From NCBI GenBank assembly GCA_015179125.1, contig WHVA01000074.1, positions 236,741 through 300,740 on the forward strand: a DNA stretch of 64,000 nucleotides, read 5' to 3'. The position numbers were made by a program, and so were the translations under genes. The notes under the pieces are model-generated. The model was not told where the DNA came from and did no database searches. It worked only from the letters and a program-made list of their open reading frames with translations. This stretch comes from Gautieria morchelliformis. Lineage: Eukaryota; Basidiomycota; Agaricomycetes; Gomphales; Gomphaceae. The number at the start of each line of letters is the position of its first letter. Within the stretch, counting starts at the first letter, position 1. Positions 15,884 through 25,982 of the stretch are shown one piece after another.

Positions 15884-15961
15884 TCGTGAGCTGTTGACAC
15901 TTATAAACTTTCATCTATGATCTACGGAATACTTACCACTGGTTAGTTCGAGACCGCGCTC

Positions 15962-17564
15962 ATGACGCTGATTAATCATCCGGAATACAACTCATCTTTA
16001 ATTCTGCGGTCTGAAATTGTCTCTGACCATAATGTGATACACGAAGCAGTCGACATCTCCCCATGGATGCCCTCGTTAAGAGGCTACATGGCTTCGCGCA
16101 ATATTCATCGTCGTTTGTTACCTCGCCGTCCTGAAAGAGATGGGTCACTCGAACAAGACTGTACATTTTACCTGTCTCACGATGGAATTTCTCCTCATCC
16201 ATGCGTCCTGATTTTGACGCCTCGTCTTGCAGAGCAGGAAGCCTTACCCTACTATCACCCCTCAGTGGCACATCTTGCGTTTCGCTATGCCACCACATGC
16301 AGTCCTAATTCTCCCGAGTGTCCTCACATCCTCGTTGAGATTGTCCCCCTGAATACCATCCAGATTGATCTCTCATCACGAATCTACCGCACATGCCTTG
16401 CTCTTCTGGAAACTTTGGATCGATACGGATGGGGTGCCGCGAATAGCTACCAGAAGCGTGTCCTTCATGATGTTCTGGTCCCTCGAGACGCGTACCAGGA
16501 CCTCTATCTTATTCTCAAAGAGCGGCATAAGTCGCTCGCTGACAACTGGCATGAGTCTACCGACCCTTCAAAGCATGTCTTCGAGGTTATCGGGCGTTCC
16601 GATTCGTTTCGTCACATATATATGCTCACTCTTGTTTCCGTAGGATGTTGGGATTGCTACATTTCTCATGTTATTGTGGAAAAATACCTATTGCTGTCAA
16701 GAAAGCCCTCAATGCAGAGCTCTGGATTTACGAGATATCAGAGCTCAGCGACCTTGGGACGACTGGCCTCGCCCGCCGGGTGGATTCGTTGACATTGGGT
16801 GGGTTTTATAGACATTAAAACCGACCTCGCTGGAACTTCTCCATGGTGACTAGATGTGGTAATGGGATCCTAACTCATATTCTACTATCTGAAGGATACA
16901 TCGGAGAAGGTTTTGACTTACGAGCTCGCACATCCTGGTCGCACTATCCCCAAGAAACACAGCGCCATCTACACGTTCAACCATTCAACCCTTTTGAATC
17001 CCACCCACTCCTTCGTCCCTCGACATTTGTCATTGGTAATCACGCCGATGAGCTCACACCATGGATCCCTGTCGTATCGGCGCTACTTCCTGCGTCTGGT
17101 TATCTATCCATCCCATGCTGCCCATGGGATTTCGACGGTCGTTATGAACGTGGTAGAACAGGCGCGTATCATGTTCCCCACTTCGAACCGAAGTCGGGAG
17201 AACACGAGGCTTTTGTTTCCGGGCTGGGGATAGGTACAGAGGGTCAGGCAGGCACATCTTACTCAAAGTATAGGATTTGGCTAGCTTATCTGTCTCGGGC
17301 GTGCGGGTGGAAGGTTGAGTGTGAGATGTTGAGAATCCCGAGTACGAGAAATTGGGCCATCGTAGGTACGTGATGAACTCATGCATTTCTTTGGTCTCGG
17401 CTCAGACATCCTCGAGGATAGGAAGGCAGCGAATAGATCAAGAGGCGGGCCACGAGGTATCTCAAAGCATTATATCTGCAGTCCGAGAAAGAGACATATT
17501 CAAGGTAAGAACTCCGGAAGGCAAGATGCGTGGGGGGTTAGTACCTAGTAGAGGACAAGGTTAG
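15962..17564 (+). CDS. trm44: tRNA (uracil-2'-O-)-methyltransferase Trm44
   Basis: Four exons in phase: 15962-16585, 16644-16798, 16854-17361 and 17406-17564 (481 residues). In yeast Trm44 makes 2'-O-methyluridine at position 44 of tRNA-Ser, using S-adenosylmethionine in the cytosol. Evidence: the SAM-binding loop 'FVDIGCGNGILTHIL' (created exactly by splicing 16798 to 16854), followed by 'GEGFDLRARTSW', the 'HVFEDVGIATFLMLLW' lead-in, 'YLSIPCCPWDFDGRY' and the C-terminal 'FKVRTPEGK'. These blocks are the family's characteristic set in the right order. The start at 15962 was chosen as the first Met of the open frame; an additional short upstream exon cannot be excluded. Confidence 0.88.
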
Positions 17565-17730
17565 ATTATTATATAGGTGCCCTCTGGCCTCTGCCGTATA
17601 TGGAATGAAAATGTCTGCGCTGGATGTCAAGTCTCGAGGTGACAATATTCCTATACTCAATTATCACTTCTCAAACGAAGGTTGGCAGGTTGTATTCAGG
17701 CAGAAACCAAGCATATCGACAGAACAATCG

Positions 17731-19375
17731 CTACAGTGGTATGCCATCCCTGGAATTGCCCAGGCTGCTTACATGCCCCTCTGTACCACCTCTGCCTAAC
17801 GAATAGGATGATTTATATAAAATAGTACCTGCATCAAGCGTTCGAACACTCACCTTTACCGCCAGGGGCGTTTTGGAATCATATGTAACATTTTTATGTG
17901 TATGCTGTAGAGAAATATACTCTATGGTGAAAAAGGTACCGACTTGTTTTAGCAATCCACCGCTGAGCCTGTTTGTTACAACGGCACTTCTCTCACAAAT
18001 CTGACGATGGTAACTGCCGCGCACCATCGCAGCATAGTCAGGCCCTCCCCCAAGATATGCCTTGAAGCCGCTGTACACTGCGCTTTCGACATACTCGACG
18101 TAGGCGCGCGAGAGTTGATTGTCGTTGTCATACGCAGAGGTGAGATCACCTGTGAAAACAATGAACGCTGGTGGCGCGGTCTTTGCGTTGGACTGCCCAT
18201 GACCAACGTCCGACTCGTTTGCGAGACCTAATCCACTCTGAGTATGTGCATGTACCTCTTTTGTATTGGTATAAGGAGTGCATACTACTCACCGCTTTCT
18301 GTACCTGTCAGTGGTCCGATGGCATGGAGGACGGCGCCCACCAGGTTCCACGGAGTGTCACAATCGAACGCCCCGAAGCGAGGTGCAGGGAGAGAGAACT
18401 GGCCGGGCGGGAGGGCGGAGCTGATATGAGAGTAGAGGATTGCGCGAATATGCATGCAGACGAGAAAGCGTGGCAGAGGGGGTGTCCTTGGGAGGGAGCA
18501 CTGTATACGTACTTTGAGACTCTTGGGCGACAGCACAAGAAATCGCTACGTGACGCCGGAGCAGGGCAGCTTTTGCGCAGTGCCACGGATTTACGGACTT
18601 CGCACAGATCCGCTAATGTTGGATAATAAGACAAATCTCATGACATTTTACAACAGCCGGGAGCAAGACACACCTGCCCATCGAGGCCTGCGACGTCTGC
18701 GTTCGCGAGAAGCTGTGTGGCGATTTCGCCGTCTGAGTTGGGAAGAAAGTGGCGTCACCAGTGTGAGTTACTAACTCACGCTGGTGAGGCCACTTTCTTC
18801 CCGCCCGGCCTTGGAGCTTGCGGAAAAATCAACTCTGCGTCCGATCTCATGGTTGCGGTCTCGTTCGAATTCTTTAACAGCTTGTGAGCACACTGTGTCA
18901 GAGATATAGTGTTTGGATTTCGGGAGCCCACAACGGCAATATGGGGGAAGAATGTGAAAAAGGAAATGTACAGGCTGCTGAGGAGCTGCAGGCGGTCAGG
19001 TTAGGTGGAGGAATTGGTTGAGGTCGAGATGAAGGACAGTACCTGAAACGCACATCCGTCAACGCTGAGTGTTGCGGAGCGCTAATGTGGCTCCGATCAG
19101 GTGCGAATTGCGTGACTTTTACACTGACAAAGAATATATTACGGTCAGTGTATACACTATCGCTGCCGCATAGCAATTGTGCTCACAAGCTGTTAAAGAA
19201 TTCAAATGACACCGCGACCATGAAATCGGACGCAGAGTTGGTCTTTCCACAAGCTCCAAGGCCGGGCGGGAAGAAAGTGGAGAGTGAGGACACCTGTGTG
19301 AGTTAGTATGACGGGCGCCGTGTTAGCCAGCATGGTGAATAACGCGAGAAAAGCGACGATGATGTATTTGAACAT
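17731..19375 (-). pseudogene. Decayed acid sphingomyelinase-like phosphodiesterase, split by a MITE
   Basis: Blocks in the right order on the minus strand: a signal-peptide-like start at 19375 (MFKYIIVAFLALF); 'DGEIATQLLANADVAGLDGQ' at about 18739-18674 (N-terminal saposin-like part); 'APRFGAFDCDTPWNLVGAV' near 18385-18300; 'FTGDLTSAYDNDNQLS' near 18170-18110; and 'AVYSGFKAYLGGGPDYAAM' near 18080. Family members are secreted calcineurin-like metallophosphoesterases that cleave sphingomyelin. The blocks lie in different frames. The expected GNHD metal-binding motif after 'YAAM' and the later GHTH-type histidines are not seen, and a 536-bp transposon separates the signal peptide from the body. 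I therefore read it as broken; alternative splicing could rescue some but not all of it. Confidence 0.6.
18771..19306. mobile_element. MITE with about 125-bp terminal inverted repeats and TA duplication
   Basis: The first about 125 bases (CTAACTCACGCTGG..., through the CCGCCCGGCC block to the AAGCTGTTAAAG complement) are repeated in inverted orientation at about 19180-19306 (...GTGTGAGTTAG). Ends are CTAACTCAC...GTGAGTTAG, flanked by TA on both sides (18769-18770 and 19307-19308), as for Tc1/mariner-type elements. There is no coding capacity. A partial extra copy of the right terminus lies immediately to the left (about 18737-18770), pointing the same way as the right end. Confidence 0.65.
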
Positions 19376-20695
19376 GCTTGGCGATGGGCGAGTGTCAATG
19401 AGGTACTGTGAGGATTAGCGATTGGGGGCAGTAATGTACCAGACAGGTGACTGCAAGATGCTAAGTGGGTCGCGGACAAGGAAAAAGCGTCAGTAATGTT
19501 GGCGGTCATTTATATGCGCAATTCCACAGGTGGTTGTGCCCCGTGGACGGAAGATATATCTAGCGACCACCGTATCACCGAGACCTGCTAGTGTCAGTCG
19601 GGTTGCCATTCGTTTGCGGACCCAGTCCGCAAACGAACGGGAACTCGGTGGGAGAAGCGGGTCGCCACCTATTGCTGCCAGGTGTACGGAGGGCTTCGGA
19701 AGTCAAGAGAAGGACTTTTGTTTGTACGCCTGGTCTGTGCGGGGATGGCTCAGATTAATCCAAACTCGTAGCTTTCTGTGCCGCTTGTGGTTCGATCCGG
19801 TAACTGGTTCGCCCGCCTTAACGCGTGCCTCCAACTAATTAACAATAGCAGTACGTCATTTTTTTATTGCAGGTCCCCTCACTGATGTGGTCGAGCTATG
19901 TTGTCTGCATCGACAAGCCCTTTTGAGTTTAGGGGCGCCCCAAAGAAAAAGTTGGACGGTTTGGTTCTCGGACGTGCCACCAAAGAAATGACAAGCATGG
20001 CTGCTGATTTTCTTTCCAGTCCACCACCCTACGCCGTGTTTCAGTTCTGGCTTTCAAATAACTTATGACAACTGTTCACCGAAGATGAATCAGAACAATC
20101 TCGTTGGAGGATCTCGCCCGCTCCGCGTCAGTGCTAGAAATGTTGGGATTTAGTCTGTCCTCAATCGCCCTCCCAAATATTGTGATTCTCCGAGACAGAT
20201 CGGATGATCATCGCATCGAGCATGCTACACGCGTAACCCCCAATCGCCTCGAGCTTCAGTTAACCGAGTTCCAAGCAATGTCTCGTCCCGCAACTCCCCT
20301 GGCACGATGGCCAAGATTCACCTGCCGTTCGTGACCGTAACCCCCTCCCTCTTTCAATATTATTGCCTACATCAAGGACCTCACTTTCAGCGAGCAAGCG
20401 GTCCAAAGCTTGATCCAGTACCAGTCGAACTTTTGGCGCTCGTAGTTTATACACGTAGAGGTCACCCTGACGAGGCAATGAGTTGGCGAAAATGGATTCC
20501 AAGTCTCGACAATTTGATATCATGTCGCACATCAACAGCATGCGTTTTACATTCATAACTATAGAACTGCCAGTGAACTTGTGAATCTAGGTGCACTTTT
20601 TTTTTATCCAATCTGAGTGTTCATTCGTTGAGCAAGCTCTGTTTCAAAGCTGGAGGAATTATTCTAGGAATATAGACCTGTGTAGACTCTGTATT
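19376..20695. other. Intergenic, one strong hairpin
   Basis: No gene I can support. It contains a perfect 12-bp stem with a 5-nt loop at 19609-19637 (TTCGTTTGCGGA / TCCGCAAACGAA). Open frames at 19530-19838 (plus), 20104-20558 (plus) and 20260-20556 (minus) overlap each other and show no known domain. The minus-strand frame could be a remnant of an F-box/LRR gene like its neighbour, but I see no motif. Confidence 0.4.
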
Positions 20696-21968
20696 CTACA
20701 TCCAATATCCACGATCGCACCAAACATCCACAGACACACCTCGCTTTACTAACAAGGGATGCGAGTCAAGGATACATTCCTCAATCTCACTACACACCTT
20801 CGGGTTCGTGGGGGCCGCCAACACCCTTATGTCCACCTCCTCCAGTTCCCGAAATTTTCCTGCGAGAATGCAGTCAATTTGGCCCCAACCAGGAGCTGAG
20901 TACACCTCCCCAAACGTATGAGTGCAAAACACTCCGAGTTTGATCTGTTCTATTTTGTTAGAAGCGTCGATATTAGAAAGGAACCGTTGAAGCCAGGCCG
21001 TCCCGCACGTTCCGTAGTCCACTGTGTCCTCAATATAGATATTGGACAAAGATAGGAAGCGAATATTCGAATTATATTCCAGTTTGATGTCAAACCCTAA
21101 CGTTAGATACAGCCACCTATAAAGTTAAACAAATATATTTGAGTTCAAAATAGGTGGTCACTCACTGATTTGGCACGTTTAATTCCGCTTGTATGAGTGA
21201 GCTGCCAATGGTGCGAAGCAGGCGGTTTAAGGCTTTCTCGTCCGTGGCGCTGAGACGATTTACGCGCAAATTCTGTATGTGCGATATCTCAAAAGGCGAC
21301 CCAGGCCCAAGAAACCAGTCAACGTATACGTCAAGGTTGCTTTGCATCGCCAATTCTAAATTCAGGTGAGAAAGGTACCTCCGCTCCCGTGGTTCATCAT
21401 CCTGTCGATCTCCTCGCGTGAAGAGGTCCTGAAGCTGCCACGACGGCAAAATGACACAAGGTCTCAGTAAACCCATTAGACTTTCAGCGTGACATGCAAG
21501 GCTCACGAAATCGATGTTTTCATGTTGACCAATAGAGTGCGTTAGGGACGTGAGCGAGGGTAGCAGGAGTACCCATCGAAGCGACTGGCGGAGGTCTACT
21601 GTCAAATGATCCTTTTCCAGATTGTATAGCTGTATGCCCTGGAGCTTGCTGAGCTTGCGTAACGCCGCCGCGGGGAGTGATTGATCTGGTTCCACGGATC
21701 TCCGTTCCCTGTCCCAGTGGTCTGGACGCACACGCACCTCCAGCTCTCGGATGTAATTGGCAAGATGAGGAGAATCGAGTAAAACTTGAGCCAGTTGCAC
21801 GCAGCCATCCTCGTCCAGAGCAAAAGTCACCCGGCGGAAAAGATGACGTTGGCTCGAGGGAAGCCATGAACGGCAAACTAGCGAACACGCGAGTAAAGCA
21901 CCATGGTCCTTACGGAGATTGTCGGTAACAGCATTGATCAGCTCTTGTGGTAACCTACTGGCCCCCAT
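20696..21968 (-). CDS. F-box/LRR-like protein
   Basis: Two exons: 21968 to about 21166 and about 21120-20696. The junction CA|GTGAGT ... TTATAG|GTGG restores the frame. The start at 21968 is preferred over 22073 because the F-box then lies at the very N-terminus: 'ASRLPQELINAVTDNL' followed by 'LLACSLVCRSWL'. The C-terminal 330 residues contain irregular leucine-rich segments ('YIRELEVRVRP', 'NLRVNRLSATDEKAL', 'NIRFLSLSNIYI') typical of the large agaricomycete F-box family that scores hydrophobic strands. It presumably acts as an SCF substrate adaptor; the target is unknown. Confidence 0.72.
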
Positions 21969-22686
21969 GCTGGTGTACAGACTGCAGTAGTGACGACGTT
22001 GGGAGGATAATCGATAATGGGGGCTTGGTGCCGTCGTCGAAACAAATGACACGTTGCCAGGTGCCTCGTCCAAGACTTCACAGTGCGCTCGATCGCACCC
22101 AAGGTCAGAGGGTGGCAGATCGACAAGAATGTAGATGTGAGCTCGGAATCACCTCCAGTGGCAAGAGCTATATGATATCTGACGACTTGTCAGTTCCCAG
22201 TGGGCATTATATGCTCGTCAAGTCTACACGTGATGTTATGGTCATTATGTAGAACTGAACAAGGGAGACGTACAAGACGGGGGAGCCAAGATATTAATAA
22301 GCTTTGCTCGTCAATATCTCAGCCGATCACCTAGCTGGTACCAGTCAAGAGCAGAGCGAAACTAAAAAATGTTCAAAGCTGGAGTGTTCTGTATAATCCC
22401 AGTCAAACACCGGAAGGCCGACGCAATTATGTCAACGTCACGCGTCACGTCACAAATACCTCTCTTAACCGTCAAGACTTTCGATTCTATACCATGTCTT
22501 AGTGCGTTGAACATTTTTATTTCCTTTATTTTTCTTAGGAACTGACCGTGGAATCCCGCAACCTCTCACCCATTGCGTATCGCGTATCTTGCATTCCACG
22601 TCGGTTTCCCCGGCAACCGTTGTGCACACTACTGCGGACAATTATTTCTCTCGGCCTATCGCCCATGCGATCGCTGTATCTTCAAT
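21969..22686. other. Divergent intergenic region between F-box and ATP synthase subunit genes
   Basis: About 720 bp holding both promoters. Open frames seen here (for example 21947-22252 plus, and the 5' extension of the minus F-box frame to 22126) have no recognisable content. Nothing else visible. Confidence 0.4.
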
Positions 22687-23143
22687 ATGTACACTCGCCT
22701 ATTCTACAGTATAATCGCTGGACGCGCGATCAAATCGGAGTGGTTGTCTATCGGAACATTGCTCACCGCAGGCAGTATTGCTGCCGTTTCTTTGTCAGGG
22801 GGTAGCAAGAAGGAAAGTTCACCCAGTGCAAGTACGGGAACTGCTACCGTGACGAAGGCACAAGGATCAGTTGGATCCAGGTGTGTGATTGTTTTATCCT
22901 CTGTTCGATACGGGTGCGCGAGTGGAAGGCTGTGGTTTAATGCATAGGGCCTCTGGGAGGTCTTCTTGGCCCTTCAAATTTTATCATATGGCTAATGCTG
23001 ATGTCCTTGTCTGATTTCTCATTTGTAGCGAGGAAGAAGAGTTGTAAGTTCTACAATTTCCAGAAATTCGACTGCTTACAACAGAATCCTCCGTTAGTAT
23101 CAAAAACTTCATAGCGGAGGCAGAGAAGTCAGAGAAGCATTAG
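22687..23143 (+). CDS. atp19: Mitochondrial F1Fo-ATP synthase subunit k (Atp19)
   Basis: Three exons, 22687-22880, 23029-23043 and 23098-23143, total 255 nt (84 residues). The N-terminal part 'FYSIIAGRAIKSEWLSIGTL' matches the fungal subunit-k pattern (Y-x-I-A-G-R ... followed by one hydrophobic membrane segment). The C-terminus 'EEEEFIKNFIAEAEKSEKH' matches the charged tail of the family. Subunit k is a small inner-membrane protein linked with dimerisation of ATP synthase. The middle exon is only 15 nt (5 codons); it was chosen because AGC GAG GAA GAA GAG TT joins in phase on both sides and recreates the conserved E-F-I-K-N. Odd: long 148-nt first intron. Confidence 0.82.
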
Positions 23144-23447
23144 GATCAGGGCGGATAGAGGATCAACTAGCCTTCACACGACTGTTTTTCCCGGCAACGA
23201 GCTGAATAGAAGGCAGATTTGTTCTAATGTGAACGCAGTCGTGTGCCTCCACCGTTGTCTCCATATGCCTTACGATAATTACGGTATGAAAATGAAAAAG
23301 GATCTCATAATTGCGCAGAAGTTGTACAGTAGACCTGGTTACAGTTACATAAGCCCCTTCAAAACTGTAACTACTAGACATTTATTTCACCAAGTCCCCC
23401 CTCAAACGGCTGGTTCTGTTTGCTACGAACCAACCCCACTGGTCACT
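23144..23447. other. Short intergenic region
   Basis: About 300 bp between atp19 and the DUF4048-like gene; presumably the terminator of the former and the promoter of the latter. No gene or repeat seen. Confidence 0.4.
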
Positions 23448-25047
23448 ATGTCGACGACGAGCACTTCTCGTGCACGTTTACCTCGTCCGCTTCACCTGAT
23501 CTCGAATTCCGGTGGCACATCTGTCCTATCTACACCACTCTCTGCAGGTGCTCATGGTCCGCTATCTGCCCCATTGAATCGGAATGTGAAGGAGCCGAAT
23601 GGCACCGATGTGGCGAAATCTAAGCGGCAGAGCAGCATATCGTACAACACCGGTTCATTGAGGGCGCGGTCGCCCGCACGACACGGACGGAGCAACTCCC
23701 TAGGATCTAAGGTTGCGCCGGGGGCTCGCGGCGATGAAAAAAATCCCTCAACGTCATCATCGCTACCCGGTGTCCGAGAGACCGAGCCTGTCACTCTTGC
23801 CGAGAGGTGCGGTTCATCCTAGTATCATATAAAATGCTCGTTGATGTGCGGTTGGTTAGGCATGCCGATCTTCTGCGTTTTATAGCTCAAAAGGAGTCGA
23901 AGTGCCTTGAGCTCCGTACGCAGCTTGCACAGCACGAGGCAGACCTGCTCCTTCTCAAGCGCAAGTGGGAGCGTATCGTCAGTAAAGGTTTACCTTCATC
24001 CGCGCGGTCCGAAATCCCAACCAATACAGGGAGCGACGTGTTGGGGGGTATCCGGGAGGGTGTACAGAGTGGGCTGGGGAGAGTGTTGGCAGTACTGGAA
24101 CCAAGTCCTGCAGGTCCATCTTCAATTCCGCAAGTGCCACCATCCACGTCGCAAATGAAGTCAGAGCGGCACTCCCACTCTACGACGAGGGAGGTCACCA
24201 CCTCGGTGGGGAAGAGGGCTAGCATCAGCACAGTCTCGTCTGGCTCGACACCAGATCGTTCCTCTATGTCGGGGTCACGATCGAGCGCTAGCTCCTTGTT
24301 TGATGAGCTTTCATCCCCCGAACGTCAATCTCTTACTTCGTCTACGGAGGGCGGGACCACCGCGTGTGCTAGCCCCGAGACTGAGACATTCGATTCAGCA
24401 CACTCGCTCCATGCAGCCAAGGGTAACTTCTCGTACGCTCCGCGATCGTTGAAGGGACAGGACACGGAAGCGTCTGATTACGAGGACAACTCATTGCAGC
24501 AACGAAGATCGACACCGTATCCGGTGAACGTATTGCACACAACTCCACTCTCGGCGTCTGTTACGTCGGAGAGCTTGACTCCACTCAGCAGACATATGGC
24601 AAACTGGGTACCACCGGGATTAAATAAAAAGTGGGAGGAGCTGAAAGGAAACGAAACGTGAGTTCTGGCCCCTCCTTCAACAGAACGCTGCCAACGTACA
24701 TTTCCAGGTTGTCTAAGCAATCTAAACGGGCATCCATTCTCCTAACTGACGTGCTAGCCGTTCTTGCACCACCAATCCCCCCTTCCCCTAAGACGTCATC
24801 TTCCACGATACCTAGAAGAAACAGCACACTGCTGCAGCATCCCTCACCTCACAATTTGGATTCCACATTTTTCGATCCCACGACCTCGGGTGCAAGATCA
24901 GTGTTGTCGCCGTCGCTGTTGGATGAGGACGATGAGTGTAAATTAGGAGAGGTACTACAGCCGCAAGTAAAGGTACCAGAAGTAGCGATGAAGGTGGGTG
25001 AGACCGGGAGTGAGGGGGATAAAGATGATGATGAGTGGAATTGGTGA
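23448..25047 (+). CDS. DUF4048-like coiled-coil protein
   Basis: Three exons in phase: 23448-23806, 23860-24657 and 24708-25047 (498 residues). The first 120 residues are Ser/Pro/Arg-rich. Exon 2 opens with a short coiled coil, 'LLRFIAQKESKCLELRTQL', running into 'LLLLKRKWERIVS', which I recall as the hallmark of the fungal DUF4048 family. A second conserved patch, 'WVPPGLNKKWEELKGNETL' followed by 'SKQSKRASILLTD', is created precisely by the 24657/24708 junction. The C-terminus is acidic (DKDDDEWNW). The biochemical role is unknown; the coiled coil and disorder suggest a scaffold or cytoskeletal adaptor, but this is inference. Confidence 0.75.
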
Positions 25048-25982
25048 AGTTAAAAGTCCGGGACCCGGCCATGGTGGCCAAGTGTGAGCAGCATGAAATG
25101 CAGGCATTGATCATCACTGATATATCGAGCATGAACATTACGACCATATTATCATTATACCGATCGGTACACCGCAGTAGTAGGGAGGATTCGGGTAAAG
25201 TGGAGGCAGAACATAGCTCAAACTCACTGCAGACTCGCCTGTCTGGAGCTGTTGAAGTGACAAAAGATACGACCCGTGTATTCAATCTCGCTCTAAGCTT
25301 TAAGATGTACAACGTAGACACTCGCAACTTCCTGCTATCTCTTTTGCATTCCGGACTGCCGATCGGCCTTGCCACAAACTCACAGCCGATACTGCGGTTC
25401 CTGACTGCTGAAGAGTGCAGAGAACAGTCCTAAATTTAGTGGACTGCAGCTTATTGTGGTTTAACTTGTAGCGTTGGTTTCTGGCGGAGCTTTGAGGCGG
25501 CTCGCGGCAGCGACGGGGAGTGTTTGCGTTGCTGACAACGAATCCTCCCTAGTGTTGAAAATTTTCGCTCTTGGATGTGTGACTCGTACGTAACAGCCGT
25601 GACTGATGATCTAGGACGATCTCAAGCAAGATCTCGGCAGAGACTGCGCCTACCCGTATAACCGCACAGGCTCGTCGATATGAGTCTTGATTTTTGCTCG
25701 ATTATAATGTTGGTACTTGAGATCTGAGAGATAATCCGAGCCCGACTGCTGTGGCGGGCTCGGGGCGGATGGATGGGCCGAAATCACATCTCCATAATTG
25801 ACCGGGTGGCATACGTGTCGTTTCCAGTCACGGTATAGTCACAGTTCATTTTAGGATGCAGGGTTGCTGGCATCCTATTTAGTTTTTCTTTATCCCACCA
25901 TCGCGGGTCGACGGCAAAGCTTCCGACGAGGGACTATAGCAGCCATGCTTTAAGGCCTCGACTTACAGAACCGACCTGCACC
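25048..25982. other. Intergenic region upstream of the G-alpha gene
   Basis: 935 bp. An open frame at 25035-25433 (plus, 132 codons) overlaps the 3' end of the previous gene and has no recognisable domain; its opposite strand is also open, so it is not convincing. The last about 200 bp are the likely promoter/5' UTR of the G-alpha gene. Confidence 0.4.
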
